Source: an uncultured Clostridia bacterium (GTDB lineage Bacteria > Bacillota > Clostridia > Christensenellales > Borkfalkiaceae). From it: 46,544 nucleotides of DNA. Each line of letters starts with the position of its first letter. The first letter of the stretch is position 1. The position numbers were made by a program, and so were the translations under genes. The stretch covers positions 1 to 46,544 of the forward strand of contig CAMWNA010000003.1 in NCBI GenBank assembly GCA_947175515.1, written 5' to 3'. Of the stretch, positions 10,692 to 20,168 are shown in pieces. The notes under the pieces are model-generated. The model made no database searches. It was not told the DNA's origin and saw nothing but the letters and a program-made list of their open reading frames with translations.

Positions 10692-10758
10692 ATAAAAAGT
10701 AAATCCAAACCACTCACTTGTAACAAGTAAATAATTTGGATTATACTCTTTTGGTGCA
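10692..10758. repeat. 67-bp direct repeat, copy 1 (tRNA 3'-end/terminator-like att remnant)
   Basis: ATAAAAAGTAAATCCAAACCACTCACTTGTAACAAGTAAATAATTTGGATTATACTCTTTTGGTGCA; 63/67 identical by eye to 17786-17852. Confidence 0.85.
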
Positions 10759-10965
10759 TAATGGATAAAAAGGATTTTTTTGAGTAAAAAATGGCTAAGC
10801 CATATTTTGGGAATTGAACAGTACTATTTTTAAGGAGTTAGTCAGCTTAAGGGAATTTATAAGAATAATAAACTATTAATAGTCATTAATTTTATAATTA
10901 GCACTTGAAATGCATGTCGAATTATGGTAAAATATGGTAAATATTTGATAATCTAAGGAGGAATT

Positions 10966-13900
10966 ATGTCCGAATTTAAAACATATATTGAGCAACAGGC
11001 GGAGCTTGCAGAAAAATTATCAATTTGTGGTGGAATAAGTTTAATAAATATTAAAAAAGCAGTAACAGAGATGTTGTCGCTTATACATAGAAACGGTTTG
11101 TTTGAAGAATACACTTCGCATACGATAGCTCATGTAGATAGAATGCTAGATATTATTGAATGGTTAATACCAGAAGATACCAAGAAGATAATGACTCATG
11201 CAGAATATTTAATGTTAACACTTGCAGTATATTTTCATGATCTAGGGATGCTGGTTAGCAAAAAGGAATTTGAAGCTAGAGAGGATTCAAGTTATAAAAA
11301 ATTTAAAGAGAAAGTAAGTAAAGGGTCTTCTGAATACACAAGTTATACTAAATGTGACGATAAATTTCTTTATCAAGAATTTGTTAGAGAGAATCATGCA
11401 AAAAGAATTAGAGCTTGGATTGAAGGTAAAAATGTTATTGATTTGGGGAACGCTGAAGAACAATGCTCCATTATAAAAGATTTACTATCTAATCTTGATA
11501 ACAAATTTAGATCTGATTTAGCTATGATTTGTGAGAGCCATCATAAAGATGACATTGATGATTTTAAGAAATATAAAATAGACTCTTGTTATGGTAGTGA
11601 TAAAAACGAAAAAGCTAATTTGAATTATGTAGCTATAATATTAAGGTGCGCAGATTTACTTCATATCACAAAAGATAGAACTCCATCTATTTCACGAAGA
11701 ATAATCAATGTTTCTAATCCTATAAGTGTTTTAGAGTGGGAAAAGCAACAAGCTGTTAAGGCTGTAAGACCGAAAAAAAATAGGAATGAAGAGGGGAATA
11801 TAGATAACACTGTTGATAAAGATACTATAGAGATTACTGCTTATTTCGATGGTGCTGAAACGGCAGAAGCTTATTTTGGGCTATCATCTTATTTGCAATA
11901 TACACAAAAAGAGTTGCAAAAATGTAATTCTATTTCTATTCATGCACAGAAGTCTGAAGGTGCTGATGGATATTTATTTCCATGGCGAAAAATCGATGAT
12001 TCGGAAATTACTGCTGTTGGGTTTGAAACAAAAAAATTGCAATTTACATTAGCTCAGGAAAATATTTTACAACTTTTGGTTGGACATACATTATATAACG
12101 ATTCCTCTGTAGTTGTTCGTGAAATAACACAAAATGCGATTGATGCAGTAAAATTACAAAATCAAATTGAGCGCAATAAAAGTAGATCCATTACTGACGG
12201 GCAAATTATAGTGAATTGGGATAAAGATAAAAGGTTATTGAGCTTTACAGATAATGGAACAGGGATGACAATAAGCGAGATTGAAAACTATCTTCTTACT
12301 GTCGGGGCATCAAAATATCGAGATGAAACTTTTATAAAAGAATTTCCTAATTTTAATTCAATAAGCCGGTTTGGAATTGGTATTTTGACTTGTTTTATGG
12401 TTGCTGATGATGTGGATATAATTACAAATTCTGAGGAAGAGACTCAAGCTAATATGATTAGCTTGAGAAAAGTTAATGGCAATTATCTATTAAAAAAAAT
12501 AGATAAGGGCAATGTGGTTAAAAACATACAGAAGCATGGGACAAGAATAGAGCTTCATATACGTAATAAAATTGAAATGGACAAATTAGAATCCGATTTA
12601 AGAAAGTGGATTGTTGTACCTGAAATTCCGGTATTCTTATCATTTGATGAAAAGAAATTAATTAGGATTGGCTATGATAAATTAAGTGATGTAATTATAG
12701 ATTATTTTAAACGTTTAAATAAGAAATTTGATAATATAAATTATAAGATTTTTGAGAAAACCCAAGGTGATGTATCAATTGCATGTGCATTAAGATATAA
12801 TAAATATTTATCTGATTGGAGTTTAATGCCAATCGATAGAGATGCGTTTTTTGAAGATGAATACCCTATAGGAACTTGTGTTGAGGGAATTCGAGTAGAG
12901 TTTACCACGCCTGGATACAGAGGAGAAACAATATTTGCTATTGCTAATATTAAGAATAGCAAATTTAAAACAAATGTTGCAAGGTCTGCATTAGAATTTG
13001 ATATCAATAATCAAATATTAAATGATATTTATTCTTGTTATAAAGATTATATTCAAGAGCAGATTGATAATTTGGAAAAAAATAATTTTTCTAAGTCTTG
13101 GGCGTTAGAGGAAGGAAATTATTTAATGATGCCTTTATTTGACTCTAGATATAATAATCAGGAATGTAGACCTATTAATATAAGCAGTTTAATTAAAAGT
13201 TTAGGAGAGTTAAAATGCCTCATATTAGAGAATGCAGGGAAAAGGGAATTTGTTGCAGCTTCAGAAGTGCATAAGCTGGATGAATTTAATATTGTTGAGT
13301 GTAAAATGGCTTATGCTATCGAGTCACTGTTTAAAGAAATAAAGAGTGAAGCGACATTAGAAAGTATAATTAATGTTGTTTGCATAGAAGATAATTTTTT
13401 GAAAGGCATTAAAAATGTAATTTGTAACTATGATCATAGTAATATTTTACATCGTTATGCTTTGAGCGGTAAAGCGGTATCTTCTATATTTGTAAATCAA
13501 ACTCATCGTAGAATTCATTTGACTTTTTCAAATAGTGCCGATATGTGGGAAAAATTTAATTTGTCATATGAATTTAATAAATATTTATATATTCCTAAAA
13601 AAGAATTTTTTATAAAAGGGCTCGATGATGAAATAGGAGTTGATTCGGCTAGTGGAATATATTTAAGAAGTGATTCTGGTTTTTGTGCTTATATTAAAGA
13701 GTCAATTTACGAATTAAAAAATAGTGTTAAAGATAATAAGTATTTAATTGATAGTTTTCTATCTACTTTATTTAGTTCTAGAATTTTGGAAAAAGTTTAC
13801 GATAAAGATTTGGATTTTGATTACACTGATATTTTTGATGAAAGATTTTCATATAGGAGAAATGATTCCTTATCGCAATTATGGTCAAAAATTGATATGG

Positions 13901-13980
13901 AAAAATTCAAATCGGAAATTTTGACAAAAAATCTTTCATTGTTTTCTATTAGCAACTGGTCAAGGAGAAATGATGAATAA
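10966..13980 (+). CDS. HD-domain plus Hsp90-like (GHKL) ATPase protein, putative conflict/defence protein
   Basis: 1004 aa; HTIAHVDRMLDIIEWL...YFHDLGML HD motifs; REITQNAIDAV, FTDNGTGM and SRFGIGILTCFMVAD ATPase motifs; AAGGAGGAATTATG start. Confidence 0.8.
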   Translation: MSEFKTYIEQQAELAEKLSICGGISLINIKKAVTEMLSLIHRNGLFEEYTSHTIAHVDRMLDIIEWLIPEDTKKIMTHAEYLMLTLAVYFHDLGMLVSKKEFEAREDSSYKKFKEKVSKGSSEYTSYTKCDDKFLYQEFVRENHAKRIRAWIEGKNVIDLGNAEEQCSIIKDLLSNLDNKFRSDLAMICESHHKDDIDDFKKYKIDSCYGSDKNEKANLNYVAIILRCADLLHITKDRTPSISRRIINVSNPISVLEWEKQQAVKAVRPKKNRNEEGNIDNTVDKDTIEITAYFDGAETAEAYFGLSSYLQYTQKELQKCNSISIHAQKSEGADGYLFPWRKIDDSEITAVGFETKKLQFTLAQENILQLLVGHTLYNDSSVVVREITQNAIDAVKLQNQIERNKSRSITDGQIIVNWDKDKRLLSFTDNGTGMTISEIENYLLTVGASKYRDETFIKEFPNFNSISRFGIGILTCFMVADDVDIITNSEEETQANMISLRKVNGNYLLKKIDKGNVVKNIQKHGTRIELHIRNKIEMDKLESDLRKWIVVPEIPVFLSFDEKKLIRIGYDKLSDVIIDYFKRLNKKFDNINYKIFEKTQGDVSIACALRYNKYLSDWSLMPIDRDAFFEDEYPIGTCVEGIRVEFTTPGYRGETIFAIANIKNSKFKTNVARSALEFDINNQILNDIYSCYKDYIQEQIDNLEKNNFSKSWALEEGNYLMMPLFDSRYNNQECRPINISSLIKSLGELKCLILENAGKREFVAASEVHKLDEFNIVECKMAYAIESLFKEIKSEATLESIINVVCIEDNFLKGIKNVICNYDHSNILHRYALSGKAVSSIFVNQTHRRIHLTFSNSADMWEKFNLSYEFNKYLYIPKKEFFIKGLDDEIGVDSASGIYLRSDSGFCAYIKESIYELKNSVKDNKYLIDSFLSTLFSSRILEKVYDKDLDFDYTDIFDERFSYRRNDSLSQLWSKIDMEKFKSEILTKNLSLFSISNWSRRNDE

Positions 13981-14029
13981 TAATTATTTTTTGCTCAATG
14001 TTTGTATACAAAGGATTTAAGGTTAAGAT

Positions 14030-14794
14030 ATGTACACAAAAGAAGTTCAAGAATTGGTTTTGGCGGATTATAAAAGTGGTAGAAGTGCAAGAGAGATTTG
14101 CGAAGAATATAAGATTTCGAGGAGCTGTTTGTACAAATGGGTATATGTTAATGAGGTTCGCAGAGATAAGAAAACGGAAAACGAATTTACATATAAACAG
14201 CTTGAAATTTTACAAAGACAGTTATATAAACTATCTAGAGAAAATGAAATTTTAAGGTTTGCTTATGAACATTTAAATCCGAGTTTAAAGCAAAAATTAG
14301 AGATAGCGGATTTATTGAACAGTAAATATAAAACCAAAGAAATGTGCAGAGTGATTCAAGTGGATCACTCTACTTTTTATAATCATGACAGGCGGGGTGT
14401 TAAGGTTACACAAAACCAAATACGGAATGAGCGGCTTAAAGAGAAAATTCTAGATATTCACAATAAAAGCGGAGGAAGATTCGGTTCTAACAAAATATTC
14501 GAAAAATTAAAAGCCCAAGGAATTCCATGTTCCTTGGGTAAAATTTCGTCTTTGTTTAAAGAGCTTGGATTGGTTAGTAAACGCAGAAAAAGACCGATTA
14601 AGAAAGCTGATAAACCGAAAAGATTTTATTGCAAAAATAAGCTAAAACAAAACTTTGTGCAAAGCCGACCTAACTTATTTTGGGTGGGCGATGTAACGGA
14701 AGTTAAAATTAAAAGCGCAAAATTTTATCTTTGTGTAGTGTTAGATTTATATTCTCAGAAAGTAATTGCTTATCCTATTTATAAATATCAATAA
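14030..14794 (+). pseudogene. IS3-like transposase (fused orfA/orfB), C-terminally truncated in the DDE domain
   Basis: 254 aa; HTH (SAREICEEYKISRSCLYKW), coiled region, GGRFGSNKI, WVGDVTEV and LDLYSQKVIAY; the third acidic catalytic residue and C-terminus are absent. Confidence 0.8.
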
Positions 14795-14795
14795 A

Positions 14796-17123
14796 CTATA
14801 TACGGTTAAAAATAGAATCTACTTCATCTAATTCAGTTTTTTTATCAAGACTTTTTTCATCATCATAAAAATCATAGTCAGAATAGTTTGATAGATATGC
14901 ATCTACTGCATCCGATGCGCCATTTACCGATATTGGAATATCGTATAGAAAATCATCTGATATTATTATATCATTAGGTAAAAGGCGCAGTTGGTTTTCT
15001 ACATACTCTGTCGCTAATTCAATTATTCTATCTTGAAGTCGCTCAACTGCAGAATTCTCATCAAAATATTCTCCATCAAAAGAGTACGCACCTTCTATAC
15101 AAGGACCGATGTCCACAATAAAATCTGATATGTCGACATCCTCGAAATATACTTCTATAGCATCTTTGATTTCTTCAGTTGCTATTTCAATAAAAATTTT
15201 TCTGTCTTTAAGATTTATAATTTTTTCTTCTATAATATCAACTAAAGCAATAACGTCGTCAAATTCCAATGTGGATAACATTTCATGTATGCCGTTCTGT
15301 TCTATTAAAAATTCATTTATTCCGTAAAATTCATAAAGCTTATCGTTAAATAACTCTCTAATTATAATGTTTAATGGCATCTTTAGTATTTGTTTGATTG
15401 CGAGGCCGTCTGGATTCTTTAGGTATGAAAATATAATATCTTTGTAACGGAGATCACAAATTTTCCCTTTTGCTATGCAATACACCATGAGTGCGTGCTT
15501 TTGGCTAGTGCTTTCAAAAAACAATTTGTCCAACTTATGAGTGGTTAATAGAATAATAGCTTCTTTATAAAATTCATCCGATGTTAAAACACGCTGTAAT
15601 TGAGTTATATAAAGTGAATTTTTTATTATTGTTTGTCTTTCAATTACATTCTCTTTTAGTCTTCCTTCTATATAATCGTTGATGGAAGGATTGAGTACAG
15701 ATATTAATTGAGAACCTTTTTTATCAATAATTTTTATAAAGCTGTCAGTTAATCTAATCATTGAGGCCTCAAATTGATTTATAGTAAGGTCGATGTCTGT
15801 TTCATTGGTAATGGCATTATTAAAGCACTCAAGTAATAATTTTTTATCGACTTCTTTATCTGAAATAGAGAAGAGAGTGGATAGGAAAATTCTATCCGTT
15901 TTCTGCAGTTTTCTTTCGTACTCATCTTTCCATAGCTGTTTAGGATTATTAAGCTGTGAAATGATGTATTTAAAATAATCACTCTCACGGGTGTTTTTAT
16001 ATCTATTTGGATTGCATACGAACTCGATTAGTCTTGGATTATAATTGGAATGTTCTATTATTTTAAGATAATTCTTATCTCTTTTTATTTCTTTTAAGTA
16101 ATTTGGTTGTGAGTTATTGAAATATAGATGATTATAAAATATCTTTGCCTTTTCAACAAGTGTCATGGCGTTCATATCAATTATGAATACCTTATATTCA
16201 CCATTCTCTAAACTTTGGATAAGTTCAGGCTTTTGCTCTTTTGCTTCTTGAAATATAGTGATTCGGGAATTTAGTACAAGGAGTTTATTTTTAGACAAGT
16301 TTACATACTTGATTAGTGATAATAATTCTTCATTTTGACTGCTTTTCATTTCAAAGTAAGCTTGTCCAAAACAATCATCAACCAAAATAATTTCTTTTGT
16401 ATCAGGGGTGCGAGATAATGATTTTTTTAGTTCTTTCAAATCTGTGCTGTTAGTTGTGTATCGTACTTTGAATTCTTTTGTGGCATAGTAAAGAATTAAC
16501 ATTTTAGAAGTAATTGTTTTTCCTACGCCGGGATTTCCAGTAATAAATAATGTTTTATTATGCGAGAGACAATCTAAACATTTATCAAATACTTTTGTTT
16601 TGACAAAGAATTTTTTATCGTTATCTATATTTGATAATAGAGATTCGCAATCAATAAATGTATCATTATTACTTAGCTTTTCTAAAATCCCTATTGAATC
16701 TAACCAAAGTTTGTAATGCTTGGTTAAAATATCGTTATTCTCAGGTTTTTGTAAGAAGTCATCGATTTCAGTTAATGTTACAATATTTTTGTCTGATTCC
16801 ATAAAGTCAGCAAAAAGCATATAAATTTCTTTAACTTTTTTAGGTGAAAGTTCTTTTGAGCAACATATGTAATACTGTTTAGGACGAAGTATTTGTACTT
16901 TCTTTAATTCATTTTTTAATGACGAAATGAGTGTCTCAGTGGAGGAGTTAATGTAATGCTTAACCTGAATTACTATACTATCATTGCTCAGAGTATCAAC
17001 TAAATCAATTCCACCATCTTTTCCTCTTGCGAATCTACGTAAAGAGGTTTTGAGAATTTTTTGCATAATATCCTGACATAGGTATTCAAATTCAACATCA
17101 TTTAAATTTGAGTAGTTTAACAT
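14796..17123 (-). CDS. Mrr-like nuclease domain + STAND-type P-loop NTPase, putative antiphage effector
   Basis: Start re-assigned to MLNYSNLNDVEFEYLCQDIMQ after GGAGACACAAATG on the minus strand; GGIDLVDTLSNDSIVIQVKHY nuclease core; FITGNPGVGKTITSK Walker A; IILVDDCFG Walker B. Confidence 0.78.
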   Translation of the reverse strand: MLNYSNLNDVEFEYLCQDIMQKILKTSLRRFARGKDGGIDLVDTLSNDSIVIQVKHYINSSTETLISSLKNELKKVQILRPKQYYICCSKELSPKKVKEIYMLFADFMESDKNIVTLTEIDDFLQKPENNDILTKHYKLWLDSIGILEKLSNNDTFIDCESLLSNIDNDKKFFVKTKVFDKCLDCLSHNKTLFITGNPGVGKTITSKMLILYYATKEFKVRYTTNSTDLKELKKSLSRTPDTKEIILVDDCFGQAYFEMKSSQNEELLSLIKYVNLSKNKLLVLNSRITIFQEAKEQKPELIQSLENGEYKVFIIDMNAMTLVEKAKIFYNHLYFNNSQPNYLKEIKRDKNYLKIIEHSNYNPRLIEFVCNPNRYKNTRESDYFKYIISQLNNPKQLWKDEYERKLQKTDRIFLSTLFSISDKEVDKKLLLECFNNAITNETDIDLTINQFEASMIRLTDSFIKIIDKKGSQLISVLNPSINDYIEGRLKENVIERQTIIKNSLYITQLQRVLTSDEFYKEAIILLTTHKLDKLFFESTSQKHALMVYCIAKGKICDLRYKDIIFSYLKNPDGLAIKQILKMPLNIIIRELFNDKLYEFYGINEFLIEQNGIHEMLSTLEFDDVIALVDIIEEKIINLKDRKIFIEIATEEIKDAIEVYFEDVDISDFIVDIGPCIEGAYSFDGEYFDENSAVERLQDRIIELATEYVENQLRLLPNDIIISDDFLYDIPISVNGASDAVDAYLSNYSDYDFYDDEKSLDKKTELDEVDSIFNRI

Positions 17124-17142
17124 TTGTGTCTCCAAATTTAGC

Positions 17143-17508
17143 TTAGCTATTAGTTTCTCTGAGTAATTTAAGTACGGCTTCTTTAAGTTTAGCGTTAGCG
17201 GCAGAGGACGGATCGAAACACATCTCAATAAATTCTTGCATTTGCTCGTTGTCTTGCCAAACCTTCGGCTGGTAATCGTACAATTTGCCCTGAGGATTAT
17301 CTGTTCTTCCGAAAATATAATCAAGCGATACGTCGAAATAGTTCGCATACCATAAGAGAACTTCATTTGATACTTCAGAAATGCCGTTCTCATACCTATT
17401 AAGCGCAGATTGAGAAATGTTTCCATTTAAACTACATAATTTCATTTGGGACAGTTTGACACCTTGTCTTAAATCTCTTAATCTCTGTCCAATTATCTTA
17501 TTATCCAT
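17143..17508 (-). CDS. XRE-family HTH regulator
   Basis: 121 aa; LRDLRQGVKLSQMKLCSLNGNISQSALNRYENG; directly upstream of and co-directional with the STAND gene. Confidence 0.85.
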   Translation of the reverse strand: MDNKIIGQRLRDLRQGVKLSQMKLCSLNGNISQSALNRYENGISEVSNEVLLWYANYFDVSLDYIFGRTDNPQGKLYDYQPKVWQDNEQMQEFIEMCFDPSSAANAKLKEAVLKLLRETNS

Positions 17509-17785
17509 ATAATCACTCCTTGCAAAATATTTTAATCATTATCTGGGTAAATGTCAAGTCTTTATGTGCATAAAAAATTAAGATTTCAAAAAGAATCAGC
17601 CATTGAATAATTTTAAACTTTCGACAAAACTTCCTATAAAAAGACAGTTCACTGCCCGTTTATGGGAATTGAACGCATTGTAGCTATATGTAATTTATGA
17701 TATAATTCATACTGAACCACTATATTTAACGAGTGGTAATATATATAGTTTGGGGCGGTAAAGCCGCCTTGCCTTAATTTCAGAT

Positions 17786-17852
17786 ATAAAAAGTAAATCC
17801 GAACCACTCACTTGTTACAAGTAAACAATTCGGATTATACTCTTTTGGTGCA
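17786..17852. repeat. 67-bp direct repeat, copy 2
   Basis: ATAAAAAGTAAATCCGAACCACTCACTTGTTACAAGTAAACAATTCGGATTATACTCTTTTGGTGCA. Confidence 0.85.
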
Positions 17853-17871
17853 CCTTCAGGGACTCGAACCC
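17846..17871 (-). other. tRNA 3'-end fragment (attachment-site half) at the ICE left boundary
   Basis: Minus strand GGGTTCGAGTCCCTGAAGGTGCACCA: T-arm, acceptor 3' strand and CCA; the rest of the tRNA is absent. Next to the integrase gene. Confidence 0.75.
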
Positions 17872-18061
17872 TTTTAAGCAATATTAACGAAGCATTTTGC
17901 GCAAAAATGGTGCCAAAATGCCCCGTTTTTTGCTTATTTTTTAAATGGTTTTATCCATAAAAGTGCAGGTTTTGTCGCATAAATTGTCGCATATTTCTTG
18001 ACATTATAACCAGTCTTAACTTCGACATTATTATAACCAAAGCAAAGGCTTTTGTCAATGA

Positions 18062-19282
18062 TTAATAGTCCAGCTTCTCAGCTTCCTTCAGAAAGAACTC
18101 ATCAGGTAGGTCTGCATAAGCTTTGCGGAGCTTATCAATATTATGTCCCATCCAGAACGCACGAGCAATGTTTGCTACATGGTACGTTTCACACCGCGTG
18201 TCGAACGTCGTTCTTAAATCGTATAATTTGTGAGTGGGACAGAAAGCGACCAATTTCTCACGTAAATATTTCTTATTCGGAAAGTATAGTTCCGATGTTC
18301 CTTTCAATATCTTTTTCAATCTCGGTATGATAGGTATGTATTTGTAAATGACCTTCTTTGAGTGCTGCTTTCTGCATTCGGCTTTGATGAAATCGCCTTC
18401 AATAGTGGCGGTGCGATATTCGCAAGGCCGAATTCCAGTATATAACGCTACGGCTATTGGTATAAGATATTTCGGGTTATCCTTTAAACCCTCAATCAAA
18501 GTGTTCTCTTCTTCAATAGTTAGCGCTACGCCATGTTCGCTTTCGTAACTTTCGACAATTACAAGGCGGCACGGATTCCGAGGCAATAAGCCTTGGTCGA
18601 CCGCATTTGTAAATATACAGCTTAACAACGATTTTAATTCTTTTGCAGTTTTCATTTTATCGTTGTCAACGTAATCGTCGATGTAGTCTTGAATCATATC
18701 GCTATCGATTTCCTTCAACGGTAATGATTTAAAATAAGGCTGCAAGTGATTTTTGTAGCGGTACATGTCATTTGTAAAGGTAGATTCTTTTACCAGCCGT
18801 ATGCGGTATTTATCAAAGTAGAAGGTTGCGAACTCGTGAAAGGTTGCGGGAACCTTAGGAAAGTCTTTGCGCTTATCTGCGATATTGACTTCGATTATAA
18901 ATTTTGATTTTGCTTTTTCAAGGTCATTGCTTGATACATAAATATTGTATCCGTCGCGCCGATAGCGCAACTCATAATTTGTATTACGTTTCCCGCTTGC
19001 TCGTTTGTATGCGTGTACTAAACATCCGGCTAAACGGAAAACCTTTCTAAATCTTGTCGGCATTTGTGAAATCTCCTTTTTAGTGAATTTCACAAAACCA
19101 TAGGTTACGGTTACATTTTGAATTTCGGGCCCTTTATTAAGCTCAAATTCATTGACTGCCTCTCGCTGCATGGCAGCCAGTTCTTCGGAAACCTTTTCGA
19201 TTTCCTCCTTGTTGTGTTCTCTGTCTAAGCTCAGCATCATAAGCTTTGAGCTGAGATAGAGCATTTTTTCCGATGTGTTCAT
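18062..19282 (-). CDS. int: Tyrosine recombinase/integrase
   Basis: Start chosen at MNTSEKMLYLSS behind AAGGAGG (minus strand); SAM-like domain, ALYTGIRPCEYR, YDLRTTFDTRCE, FWMGHNIDKLRKAYADL. Confidence 0.85.
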   Translation of the reverse strand: MNTSEKMLYLSSKLMMLSLDREHNKEEIEKVSEELAAMQREAVNEFELNKGPEIQNVTVTYGFVKFTKKEISQMPTRFRKVFRLAGCLVHAYKRASGKRNTNYELRYRRDGYNIYVSSNDLEKAKSKFIIEVNIADKRKDFPKVPATFHEFATFYFDKYRIRLVKESTFTNDMYRYKNHLQPYFKSLPLKEIDSDMIQDYIDDYVDNDKMKTAKELKSLLSCIFTNAVDQGLLPRNPCRLVIVESYESEHGVALTIEEENTLIEGLKDNPKYLIPIAVALYTGIRPCEYRTATIEGDFIKAECRKQHSKKVIYKYIPIIPRLKKILKGTSELYFPNKKYLREKLVAFCPTHKLYDLRTTFDTRCETYHVANIARAFWMGHNIDKLRKAYADLPDEFFLKEAEKLDY

Positions 19283-19390
19283 TCCAATGAACCTCCTTAA
19301 AGTTTTCACCGTAATGGTGTGCTTTAAGGTTAAGGGAGAACACAAAGAAAAAATCAATTGTTTTTGAGGGGTTATTTTTAATTACTTTTT

Positions 19391-19750
19391 TTATATTTTT
19401 ATATCTAGCATATTTTTCATCATTGTAATCACGGATTTTTGCGTTTCAATTCCGTATTTTTTGCCTATTTCTCTAAACAAATAAAGCATATCGTCTTCCA
19501 ACGGCGTTATGCTTTCTTTTTTTGTTTCGGACAATCCTAACGCGCGTTCCTCGGGAGTAATCTTATCTCGCCCCAAAAGATAGTCGGTTGATACTCTAAA
19601 AAAATCGGCTATCTTTAGAACTGTGCTTATGTCTGGTTCGCGTCCGCCAGTTTCGTATAATGACACCGTGCTCTCGGCTAAATCAAGTTTGGCGCCGAGC
19701 TCGCGCATCGTCAGATTGCTTTCTTTGCGTAGCTCTCTAATTCTGTTCAT
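19391..19750 (-). CDS. XRE-family repressor-like regulator
   Basis: 119 aa; LRKESNLTMRELGAKLDLAESTVSLYETGGREP; divergent from 19920. Confidence 0.88.
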   Translation of the reverse strand: MNRIRELRKESNLTMRELGAKLDLAESTVSLYETGGREPDISTVLKIADFFRVSTDYLLGRDKITPEERALGLSETKKESITPLEDDMLYLFREIGKKYGIETQKSVITMMKNMLDIKI

Positions 19751-19794
19751 ATAGGCTCCTTATTTTTTATTAATGGAATTGTAGAAGTTTACAC

Positions 19795-19905
19795 ATTGCA
19801 AAGTCAATCTCAAAACAAAAAACTTGACAAAATGTAAAGTTCTTGTGTTTAATAACTTGACAGAATGCAAAGTTACTGTTATAATCAAAGAAAAACTTTG
19901 CAAAT
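19795..19905. promoter_or_regulatory. Divergent promoter/operator region
   Basis: Plus-strand TTGACA (19857-19862), 17 bp, TATAAT (19880-19885); repeated ATTGCAAAGT / AATGTAAAGTT / AATGCAAAGTT and inverted AACTTTGC. Confidence 0.8.
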
Positions 19906-19919
19906 CGTGAGGTTCACTT

Positions 19920-20102
19920 ATGAGTAAACTTAAAGAATTAAGATTAGAAAAAGACCTAACTCAGAAGCAAGTGGCAACTGAACTTTGCATTTCAGAAAGT
20001 ACAGTTTGTAAGTATGAAAAGGGTGAAAGAAAACCCAATATTGAAATTTTGAAGAAATACGCATCTATTTTCAGCGTTACTATTGATGAGCTTGTTTACT
20101 GA
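19920..20102 (+). CDS. Small XRE-family HTH protein
   Basis: 60 aa; LRLEKDLTQKQVATELCISESTVCKYEKGERKP. Confidence 0.88.
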   Translation: MSKLKELRLEKDLTQKQVATELCISESTVCKYEKGERKPNIEILKKYASIFSVTIDELVY

Positions 20103-20168
20103 ATTGTCAGTACAAAATGTAATGACAATTTGTAATGACAAATTATAAAAACATATAAGGAGAACGAT

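Noticed and set aside
13998-14255. 85-aa ORF overlapping the transposase start
   Set aside because: Alternate frame of the IS3-like transposase, which has clear family motifs.
17124-17426. N-terminal 101-aa extension of the 876-aa ORF
   Set aside because: Overlaps the XRE gene out of frame; a GGAG-preceded ATG at 17123 starts the conserved Mrr-like domain.
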